5,681 bases of DNA from an uncultured Aquimarina sp. (GTDB taxonomy: Bacteria > Bacteroidota > Bacteroidia > Flavobacteriales > Flavobacteriaceae): assembly GCA_937958735.1 (NCBI GenBank), contig CALGNG010000116.1:1-5681 (forward strand), given 5' to 3'. The translations under genes and the position numbers were made by a program. Numbering within the stretch: position 1 is the first letter of the stretch; each line of letters begins with the position of its first letter. The notes beneath the pieces were generated by a model. The model did no database searches, was not told the origin of the DNA, and was given only the letters and a program-made list of their open reading frames with translations. This document shows positions 1-5,194 of this stretch, piece after piece.

Positions 1-286
1 GCAGTGCATGATACATTTTAAATTTTGGAAACTGTCCATTACTAGGCAATACTAACTCTTGATTAGCAAAAGTGACCAAACTTGTTTTATTTTTATTCTT
101 ACATTTATAGCTATCCGAATCTCCATAAATTGCCTCAAAATCCATGAACGAAGAAACCCTATAAGGCTTTAAATCTCCCTTTTGGGTATATCCTACAAAT
201 GCAGGAATAGCCGTTTCTACTTGTACGACAGAATTAGGCAGAAGCGAAACCTCTTGCACATATGAACCAGGCGTTTTAAAATCCAT
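1..286 (-). CDS. Contractile injection system tail sheath protein (Afp2-4/Pvc2-4-like), N-terminal part
   Basis: The ATG lies at 286-284 and 95 codons are readable before the left edge, so the rest of the gene is missing from the window. The protein opens with MDFKTPGSYVQEVSLLPNSV followed by QVETAIPAFVGYT. This is the classic start of phage-tail/eCIS sheath subunits (TPGVYVEE... plus ...VETAIPAFIGYT), whose N-terminal arm links neighbouring subunits in the sheath lattice. The segment ending LVLPSNGQFPKFKMYHAL leads toward the usual region where the chain pairs with the next subunit. In the particle the sheath surrounds the inner tube and contracts to drive it through the target membrane. It follows the DUF4255 gene after a 33-bp gap on the same strand, so the two are probably co-transcribed. 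Full-length sheaths are several hundred residues; whether this one is intact cannot be seen. eCIS rather than phage or T6SS origin is inferred from the DUF4255 and tape-measure neighbours. Confidence 0.93.
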   Translation of the reverse strand, partial: MDFKTPGSYVQEVSLLPNSVVQVETAIPAFVGYTQKGDLKPYRVSSFMDFEAIYGDSDSYKCKNKNKTSLVTFANQELVLPSNGQFPKFKMYHAL

Positions 287-319
287 AATCTATATTTTTT
301 AAAATTTTAATACTATATC

Positions 320-943
320 TTATCTTGTAACTGGCGGATTACCTACAATTACCTTTTCGTTATCCTCTTTATCCTCTGTAATCTTAAATGTGCTTTTTGC
401 AGTAACTATTAGAGGTTCTCCTCCTTCTTGTGGCGCGTCCAACTGTACTTTAACTACATTTATTTTATATAGTGCAGATGGTAAAGCTTTACCCCCTAAC
501 ACCCCCCAAGCATAACTTAACTGTTCTATAGCTAATGGATATAGATCTACAACAAATCTAAATTTTGTTAAATCTGTGTTATGGTCTGGTGTGTTTTCTT
601 CCGTAAACAAAGATTTATTTTGAAAAAAGGCTACTATAGAAGAAATATCTTGAAGTGCTTTTTCATAATTACTCCTATTCGAAGCCAACATTATATACAG
701 GTTTAAATAGGCTGGAGTAGGCTCTTTCGTAAACGTATTATTATCTTTATTTTTTTGTATTAACGATTTGTTTTTTAAAGTTGGTTCTTCTTGTGAATTT
801 AATAATGTTAAAACCATTTTATCTGCAAGATCGGCTTGTTGCGACTCGTCTACCTTTGCTATATTCCCCAACACCACAGCCGCTTCGCCTCCTAAATGTC
901 TAGCTGCTTCATTTTTTACTATTTTTAAAATATCGTATATCAT
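320..943 (-). CDS. DUF4255 / Pvc16 N-terminal-domain protein (Afp16-like tail-terminator cap)
   Basis: The product has 207 residues, starts at 943 and stops with TAA at 322-320. It is recognised by the DUF4255 signature run: MIYDILKIV at the N-terminus, PTPAYLNLYIMLASN at about 76-89, YEKALQDISSIVAFFQNKSLFT at about 93-114, then the block near 139-161 that contains IEQLSYAWGVLGGKALPSAL. In characterised eCIS particles (Afp16, Pvc16) this protein caps the distal end of the tube and sheath and stops their polymerisation. Length is normal for the short Bacteroidota form, which consists of the core domain plus a short charged tail (about 186-207). There is no signal peptide or membrane segment, as expected for a cytoplasmically assembled particle. 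It is the first gene of a leftward operon with the sheath gene 33 bp downstream, an order common in Bacteroidota eCIS loci. The ATG at 943 gives the usual family start and no upstream in-frame alternative is needed. Confidence 0.93.
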   Translation of the reverse strand: MIYDILKIVKNEAARHLGGEAAVVLGNIAKVDESQQADLADKMVLTLLNSQEEPTLKNKSLIQKNKDNNTFTKEPTPAYLNLYIMLASNRSNYEKALQDISSIVAFFQNKSLFTEENTPDHNTDLTKFRFVVDLYPLAIEQLSYAWGVLGGKALPSALYKINVVKVQLDAPQEGGEPLIVTAKSTFKITEDKEDNEKVIVGNPPVTR

Positions 944-1223
944 ATCTAAATATTTTGAACAGTATAAAGAGTCTATTTATAGTGTTTTAATAATTGTTAA
1001 TTAAACTTATAACTTATTAAATCACTTTACTCTCTTTTACTTTTCTGAAGTAAACCTACATTAACAATTAGAGAATTAAGACGATAAATAAGGGTTTGTG
1101 CAGTCTTTGCAGTAAATAGTTAGAAAGACAAACTATTTACTGCAAAGACTGCACAAAGAGGGTTTTAAAAATAAAAAAAACAAAAATTATTAAGACATTT
1201 ATAGGTATTTACAATTAATAACT
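944..1223. promoter_or_regulatory. Divergent intergenic region between the two eCIS transcription units
   Basis: This 280-bp A/T-rich region separates the leftward cap/sheath operon from the rightward Cys-rich/tape-measure operon and must hold promoters for both, unless they are read from elsewhere. I see no convincing ORF here. A minus-strand candidate for the Bacteroidota -7 box (TAnnTTTG) is TAGGTTTA, the complement of 1051-1058; it differs from the consensus at the last base and lacks a well-placed -33 TTG, so it is weak. No confident promoter is visible for the rightward unit in 1158-1223, which is almost pure A/T. A 10-bp inverted pair (TAATTGTTAA at 991-1000 and TTAACAATTA at 1061-1070) may be an operator pair or A/T coincidence. 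The dominant element is the long hairpin listed separately. Confidence 0.55.
1095..1157. repeat. Perfect 27-bp inverted repeat with 9-nt loop
   Basis: The left arm is 1095-1121 and the right arm 1131-1157; the arms are exact reverse complements and the loop is AGAAAGACA (1122-1130). Pairing breaks at once on both sides. Each arm contains two copies of the hexamer TGCAGT with starts 9 bp apart (1099 and 1108 in the left arm; complements at 1139 and 1148 in the right arm). The motif AGGGTTT occurs in direct orientation at both edges (1091-1097 and 1159-1165). It lies between divergent genes, so an ordinary terminator role is not expected, and the run after the plus-strand hairpin (GAGGGTTTTAAAA) is a poor U-tract. 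Possible roles are a double operator, a transcribed regulatory stem-loop, an insulator between the units, or a small palindromic mobile repeat. The structure is certain; its role is unknown. Confidence 0.95.
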
Positions 1224-1541
1224 ATGGGTCTAAAAAAGGTTTTTAACGAAAGGGAGTCTATTCTTCAAGGGCATATTAACGAGCTAAAATCTAAATTGAA
1301 TTTACTTTCTAATAACGAAGAAGCTGTTTTTATGTACCGATCCGAAATTTGTAATAAGTGCCCTTTAAAAAACGGAAATACTTGCAATACTAAAAAATGG
1401 ATACACCCAACCACTTTAACTGTTTCTTATAATAGAAAACAGGGCTATATTAATGGATGTGGGTGTAGATTAAGTGCTAAAATTCGTTCCAAAAAAAGTA
1501 TTTGTCCTGCCAAGTTTTGGGGAAATGAATTTAACCAATAA
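1224..1541 (+). CDS. Small six-cysteine protein of an eCIS/phage-tail-associated type, function unknown
   Basis: The product has 105 residues. The first 40 or so are charged and probably helical (start MGLKKVFNERESILQGHINE), with no signal peptide. The rest carries six cysteines: C43, C46, C54, C79, C81 and C94, spaced C-x2-C-x7-C-x24-C-x-C-x12-C, within ICNKCPLKNGNTCNTKKW, GCGCRLSAKIRS and CPAKFWG. I recall this CxxCPL...GCGC(x)L.AK.R...CP..W pattern in small proteins near phage-tail-like genes in Bacteroidota, but I cannot name a function. The spacing looks like a zinc site or an Fe-S-type cluster rather than exported disulfides, since the protein should stay cytoplasmic. It is the first gene of the rightward unit and the tape-measure ATG follows its stop with no spacing (TAAATG), so the two are almost certainly translationally coupled. 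A role in assembly of tube, baseplate or tape measure is inference from position only. Confidence 0.85.
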   Translation: MGLKKVFNERESILQGHINELKSKLNLLSNNEEAVFMYRSEICNKCPLKNGNTCNTKKWIHPTTLTVSYNRKQGYINGCGCRLSAKIRSKKSICPAKFWGNEFNQ

Positions 1542-3146
1542 ATGCTCATGGAAAATTTATATTATATAAATAAAATTACTGTAGAAATTAAAACTTCTAC
1601 CGAGGAAGAAGCCCATAAAATTAATACTGATATTACACCTTATCTTGAAAATTACATTATCCCTGAAATTGAAAAACAATTAGATCTCTTAAGTTTTGAC
1701 AAAAAAGATTCGCAATCTTTAATTATTGACCGACTTTCTTTAAAATTAAACACTACAGAAAATCCTTTAAATGACGATACCCTTAGTCTACGAATTGGAA
1801 ATCAACTAGAAAAAGAGATAAATAACGAGCTTTCTAATGCTAAAGCTGCTGTAGAGTTAAATAGTATGCTTGTAGATAAATCAAACTCGACAATTTTTAA
1901 AGAAGAATTACATTATAAGAACACCTCTTCGGGTTCAAAGAAAGTTATTCCTTATTTTTCTAACGAAATTTCTAAAAAGACTACTGCTTTATTTGTTTTT
2001 CTAGAAACAGGAAAACAAGTTTGGTGGGCTAACTCACAAATAATGGATGCCATTTTTGATGTCGATTTTATTACAAAACTAAATACTAATCTAGCAGTAA
2101 AAAATAAAATTAAGACTATTCTATCTCAACCACAAAGCCTAGAAAGGCTAATACTTCAATTTAATAATCATTACAAAAAAATAGTCTATAATTTTATCTG
2201 TACTACCTCTAATCCTATCACTTCTTCTTTATTTTTAAAAATAAATTTGCTACCACAAAAAGATAATTCTATTTTTTGGTCTGTTCTATTTAACTCTATT
2301 TATAACCCTACCTTTTCTAAAATAATAGCCAATAACCCCGAGCAATTTGTTAATCTAGTATATACCCAAATAAACGATAATATTCTCAAAAGTAATACCT
2401 CACTAACTAAAAACAAAATAACCAATCTTATAGGTGTTAGAAAAAATAAAGAACTCAATATAAATTATACTAAAAACTCTATAACAGTACCAAAACCTCT
2501 AAATACTAAAGAGGAAAATAATACTTCTTCTCTTTCCCAAAGTAAATTAAAAACTGTAGACAATCTAAACAAAGATATTGATTCGCTTATTTCGAATACC
2601 TCCACAAATCTAGATAAAAAACGACAAGAATATCTTGAACAAGATTTGAATACCGAAGATATTGTTTTAAACCATGTTGGTCTATTGCTATTGCATCCTT
2701 TCTTTAAATACTTCTTTAAAAAATTAAACTTATTATCTAGCGAGGGTAACCTTACAGATCCAGAAACAGCAGTACATTTACTCCATTATATTGTTACAGG
2801 AAATGAAAAATCTCCAGAACATGAAATGAGTTTCGAAAAATACATTTGTAATATACCAATAGCCACTCCCATTAAAAGAAACATCGAAATTTCTAAAAAA
2901 CAAAAAGAAGAAGTCAAGTTGTTACTTAAAGCTTTAAAGAAAAATTGGAAGACTATTTCAAAATTTTCTGTTTCAATGATACAAAATGAATTTTTAAAAC
3001 GCCCCGGAAAAATAATACATATGGAAGAGGGGACTAAAATAATAGTAGAGCGTAGAGGTCTAGATATTCTTATGAATAAAATGGACTGGGGCATTGGTCT
3101 AATAAAGCTACCATGGAAAAATCACTTTATATATGTTAATTGGTAA
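1542..3146 (+). CDS. Contractile injection system tape-measure protein (CIS_TMP family, Afp14-like)
   Basis: The product has 534 residues. It is recognised from three family blocks. The N-terminal block at about 29-70 contains YLENYIIPEIEKQLDLLSF and IIDRLSLKLN. The central helical segment has FLETGKQVWWANS at about 153-165. The C-terminal block at about 374-534 contains VGLLLLHPFFKYFFKKLNLL, then AVHLLHYIVTGNEKSPEHEM, then WGIGLIKLPWKNHFIYVNW, ending in the aromatic tail typical of the family. In eCIS particles this class of protein lies in the tube lumen during assembly and is thought to set tail length. The linker at about 290-370 is rich in Asn, Ser, Thr and Lys. There is no signal peptide or membrane segment. 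The size is at the short end of what I would expect. The start at 1542 directly follows the preceding stop; a second ATG at 1548 (Met3) would remove only two residues and cannot be excluded. Function is assigned by sequence resemblance. Confidence 0.92.
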   Translation: MLMENLYYINKITVEIKTSTEEEAHKINTDITPYLENYIIPEIEKQLDLLSFDKKDSQSLIIDRLSLKLNTTENPLNDDTLSLRIGNQLEKEINNELSNAKAAVELNSMLVDKSNSTIFKEELHYKNTSSGSKKVIPYFSNEISKKTTALFVFLETGKQVWWANSQIMDAIFDVDFITKLNTNLAVKNKIKTILSQPQSLERLILQFNNHYKKIVYNFICTTSNPITSSLFLKINLLPQKDNSIFWSVLFNSIYNPTFSKIIANNPEQFVNLVYTQINDNILKSNTSLTKNKITNLIGVRKNKELNINYTKNSITVPKPLNTKEENNTSSLSQSKLKTVDNLNKDIDSLISNTSTNLDKKRQEYLEQDLNTEDIVLNHVGLLLLHPFFKYFFKKLNLLSSEGNLTDPETAVHLLHYIVTGNEKSPEHEMSFEKYICNIPIATPIKRNIEISKKQKEEVKLLLKALKKNWKTISKFSVSMIQNEFLKRPGKIIHMEEGTKIIVERRGLDILMNKMDWGIGLIKLPWKNHFIYVNW

Positions 3147-3263
3147 CCCCGATTATTTTTTCATTTTACTAAAATGAATTAAACTTATTGAGATTCTCCC
3201 TAAAAAACCTTTCTATTCAATTCTTTAGTTATTCTAAATTCTATTTAAACAAACTACTTATTT
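3147..3263. other. 117-bp gap with a weak A/T hairpin
   Basis: This spacer separates the tape-measure gene from the putative effector. It holds one perfect 8-bp A/T-rich inverted repeat, TTCATTTT (3160-3167) and AAAATGAA (3171-3178) with a 3-nt loop. A T-run precedes the hairpin rather than follows it on the plus strand, and on the minus strand the hairpin is followed by A residues, so it is not a convincing intrinsic terminator. No clear Bacteroidota promoter (TTG plus TAnnTTTG) is visible; TTGAGA at 3188 and TATTCA at 3214 are 20 bp apart, which is too loose to call. The effector could therefore be read from its own promoter or by read-through. Confidence 0.4.
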
Positions 3264-4424
3264 ATGTCCAACTTTGATTTACAACATAAAACAAACACTA
3301 AACCACATAAAAGAAGACTTACACCTCAAGAAATTATTAATAAGTCTTCAAATTTATCTGGTTCAAAAAAAGGACTAAATCAAAAAAAGAACTTGAATAC
3401 TATTACTATTAAAGATACTGTTGGACAAAATGGGAAAAATAATATCGAAGATGTTAAAAAAATTCAAAAGCGCTTAATGCACCTTGGCTTTTTAAACGTT
3501 AATGACTTTAATATTGAAAACATAGTTCTATTCTCTAAAAAACAAGATAACAATACTATTGCAGAAGAAAACATATCTAAAACTATTGAAGCCATCCAGT
3601 TTTATGAATCTATAGTATTACTTATAAAAAAAGAACCCTCAGGAAAAATATATCCAAATGGATCTATTTTAAAACTTATGAACACTAATCCCAAAGATGT
3701 AATTGCATTTAAAAACACCGATATTGATGGAACTATTAAAATAAATAAGGCTGAAGAATTGCTTAATACAAGTAATAACCCTAAATTAAAAAATCTTTTA
3801 AATAAAACAAAAGATTTCCCTATTGTAAAACGTGCTAAAGTTTTACAACATAAAAAAGAAATAAACGGACGTACTCTTCTAAATCCAAAAAAACCTAATA
3901 AAGGCGTTATACTTATTAGTACAGAAAAAGCAAAATTTAGAACTTTCTTAGAAGTTTTAAACACAATTATACATGAAAAAGGACATGCTTATTTGTTTTT
4001 AATAGAAAAAACTCCAAGTAATAAGCTTAGTTCTCAAGAAAAATTAATAAAAAAGCGTTTATTAGATATTAAAAATGCAATAAGGAATATAGATAGTACA
4101 ACTAATATTAAAGGATTTGAAGGAATTAAATTTACTTTAAAAGAATTTAAAAAATTAAAATCTGAAAGACAACATATTGCTATTGTCGAATTTTTCTTAA
4201 ATGAAACCGTTGAAATTTTAAAAGAATTTTTAAAGTTTAAACCTGAAGTTTTTGGCACAATTAATGTCAATTTAAAAAAAGATATTAAAACATTTCAATC
4301 TATAGTGGGACAATCAGAATTAGGTAAAAGACAAGTTCCAAGTATCCGTTTACTTCCCTTTCAGGGTCTTAGTACTTATTATAGAAATAATATTGATAAA
4401 ATTAAAGAACAACTTAAAAAATAA
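3264..4424 (+). CDS. Putative eCIS cargo/effector: peptidoglycan-binding-like module plus HEKGH zinc metallopeptidase region
   Basis: The product has 386 residues and no signal peptide or membrane segment. Residues 1-48 are basic, polar and low in complexity (Lys, Asn, Thr, Ser). Residues about 50-141 resemble the PG_binding_1-like module common in Bacteroidota: IKDTVGQNGKNNIEDVKKIQ, then KRLMHLGFL, then TIEAIQFYESIVLL and a PSGKIYPNGSILKLMN end that matches the usual DG.IDPGG.TL..LN pattern. A beta-strand-like GVILIST (214-220) precedes the helix FLEVLNTIIHEKGHAYLFLI (228-247), which contains a full HExxH motif: H237, E238 (catalytic base) and H241. A third zinc ligand is not certain; E309 or E314 in VEFFLNETVE is a candidate. 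It is not a recognisable DUF4157 peptidase. Coming after the tape-measure gene, in the zone where eCIS cargos are often encoded, and lacking an export signal, it is probably particle-loaded cargo. A housekeeping intracellular peptidase is possible but less likely. Motif visible; cargo role inferred; substrate unknown. Confidence 0.8.
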   Translation: MSNFDLQHKTNTKPHKRRLTPQEIINKSSNLSGSKKGLNQKKNLNTITIKDTVGQNGKNNIEDVKKIQKRLMHLGFLNVNDFNIENIVLFSKKQDNNTIAEENISKTIEAIQFYESIVLLIKKEPSGKIYPNGSILKLMNTNPKDVIAFKNTDIDGTIKINKAEELLNTSNNPKLKNLLNKTKDFPIVKRAKVLQHKKEINGRTLLNPKKPNKGVILISTEKAKFRTFLEVLNTIIHEKGHAYLFLIEKTPSNKLSSQEKLIKKRLLDIKNAIRNIDSTTNIKGFEGIKFTLKEFKKLKSERQHIAIVEFFLNETVEILKEFLKFKPEVFGTINVNLKKDIKTFQSIVGQSELGKRQVPSIRLLPFQGLSTYYRNNIDKIKEQLKK

Positions 4425-4426
4425 TC

Positions 4427-4897
4427 ATGTCAAAAATATTAATATCATTATTCTTATTATTTTTTTTGAACAAAATACAAGCACAAGTAAATCTAACCAA
4501 ACCATCTGAAAACAATTTGTTTTTATGGGTTTTAGCAGATATAAACAACCCCTTAATTGACTTTTATAAGCTACATGAAAATAATAATAAAAGATCTTCT
4601 ATTTCTATAAGAGAAGAAATACCAGACTGGGATTGCATAGCTTTTGGTTGCTCAATAGAAAAAACACAGATAAAAACAATAACTCTTGATCAATTCAATA
4701 ATAACTATAGACAAAAAACAATTAACTTCTTAAGTATTAAAAATAAATTCGCAAGTGACCCTTTAAACGAATGTGGCAGGATTGAAGATTATCTTAGAGA
4801 AAGAGCCCATGATATTACTTACTTTATTATTGACGGAAACCAAGTAAAAGTATATTTAAAGGCTTTTTGTTGTATACTAAGTCCCAATGATCACTAA
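4427..4897 (+). CDS. Small Sec-exported protein, candidate immunity or partner of the upstream metallopeptidase
   Basis: The product has 156 residues. The N-terminus MSKILISLFLLFFLNKIQAQ is a clear Sec signal peptide: a Lys, a hydrophobic core at about 4-14, and an I-Q-A cleavage region with predicted cut after A19, leaving a mature Gln N-terminus, a form often seen in Bacteroidota. There is no lipobox cysteine at the cleavage site, so it is probably soluble in the periplasm or secreted. The mature part of about 137 residues has five cysteines (C70, C75, C116 and vicinal C148-C149) that could form disulfides, and no domain I recognise. The start codon is only 2 bp after the stop of the metallopeptidase gene, which implies co-translation and functional linkage. 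A periplasmic inhibitor or immunity protein protecting the cell from the zinc peptidase is the simplest reading of this arrangement, but it is inferred from context alone. Confidence 0.82.
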   Translation: MSKILISLFLLFFLNKIQAQVNLTKPSENNLFLWVLADINNPLIDFYKLHENNNKRSSISIREEIPDWDCIAFGCSIEKTQIKTITLDQFNNNYRQKTINFLSIKNKFASDPLNECGRIEDYLRERAHDITYFIIDGNQVKVYLKAFCCILSPNDH

Positions 4898-4917
4898 AAT
4901 TAAATAATACACAGAAC

Positions 4918-4944
4918 TAATAATAAAATCCAGACTTATTATTA
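4918..4944 (+). terminator. Weak candidate stem-loop after the exported-protein gene
   Basis: TAATAATAA (4918-4926) and TTATTATTA (4936-4944) are exact reverse complements around a 9-nt loop, beginning 21 bp after the stop codon at 4897. The stem has no G-C pairs and there is no proper T-run after it, so its stability is low. Position is right for an operon end, but the sequence is only weak support, and A/T-rich DNA produces such repeats by chance. Confidence 0.2.
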
Positions 4945-4986
4945 ATTATAGGTACAAAAAAAGAAATGATTTAAAACATTACATAA

Positions 4987-5094
4987 AGACTTCAGGACCT
5001 GCTGGGGCGAATAACTCCAATAGAAAAATGGAATGTAGATAAATATCTAATTTTGATGAAAAAATTATCTGCTTGGTTAATAATCGAAATTTAA
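4987..5094 (+). pseudogene. Possible C-terminal remnant of an IS3/IS481-type DDE transposase
   Basis: The frame that opens after the stop at 4984-4986 reads RLQDLLGRITPIEKW near its beginning. This lines up without gaps with the R-P-H-x-x-L-G-x-x-T-P-x-E-x-W motif found at the end of the integrase core (rve_3-type tail) in IS3- and IS481-like transposases: R, L, G, T, P, E and W all fall in the expected places. There is no suitable start codon, a stop lies just before, and the DDE residues are missing, so at most about 35 codons survive. It would be a fossil of an earlier insertion at this spot. The match is short and comes from memory, so chance resemblance remains possible. Confidence 0.35.
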
Positions 5095-5159
5095 AAGAAC
5101 TTAGATTCAAGTAATAAACGCAACAGGTTTTAAATTTTAGTATAAAAAACCCCATGATC

Positions 5160-5189
5160 TTTTAAGTTTTCCCTAGGAAAAACTTAAAA
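5160..5189. repeat. 11-bp A/T palindrome just upstream of the transposase start
   Basis: TTTTAAGTTTT (5160-5170) pairs exactly with AAAACTTAAAA (5179-5189) around CCCTAGGA; the stem can extend inward by CC/GG with one bulged base. The hairpin ends 5 bp before the ATG at 5195, so in a transcript entering from outside it would lie over the ribosome-binding region. Such structures are known to limit transposase translation from read-through mRNA in some insertion sequences. Here that role is inference, as is whether this palindrome lies inside the element. Confidence 0.55.
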
Positions 5190-5194
5190 AACAT

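Larger units (their letters stand above)
4898..5194. other. 297-bp stretch without an intact gene
   Basis: This region lies between the exported protein and the transposase pseudogene. It holds an all-A/T 9-bp inverted repeat (4918-4926 and 4936-4944), the probable transposase scrap at about 4987-5094 and the palindrome at 5160-5189. Every frame is interrupted by stops and no start/stop pair of useful length is seen. It reads as degraded mobile-element DNA. I could not define the left end of the IS30 copy, because its partner terminal repeat lies beyond the window. Confidence 0.6.

Noticed and set aside
768..1004. Rightward ORF overlapping the start of the DUF4255 gene and the intergenic region
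   Set aside because: It is antisense to a clearly recognised family protein, its translation has no family character, and its 3' end runs into A/T-rich intergenic DNA.
1095..1157. CRISPR-like or invertible phase-switch element
   Set aside because: There is only one pair of inverted arms, no array of spaced direct repeats, and the 9-nt segment between the arms is too small to carry a switchable promoter.
2786..3094. Leftward ORF inside the tape-measure gene (and similar ones at 3602-3964 and 4034-4270)
   Set aside because: These are complements of well-supported coding sequence and show only composition-driven hydrophobic translations with no recognisable motif.
3160..3178. Intrinsic terminator after the tape-measure gene
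   Set aside because: The stem is nearly all A/T and the T-run precedes the hairpin instead of following it.
3264..4424. DUF4157 eCIS-associated peptidase assignment
   Set aside because: The HExxH motif is present, but the residues around it (TIIHEKGHAYLFLI) do not match the typical DUF4157 helix with its HEAxHxxQ-type pattern, so only a general zincin call is made.
4427..4486. Lipoprotein signal peptide on the exported protein
   Set aside because: There is no cysteine at the end of the hydrophobic core; the region ends I-Q-A-Q, which suits ordinary signal peptidase I cleavage.
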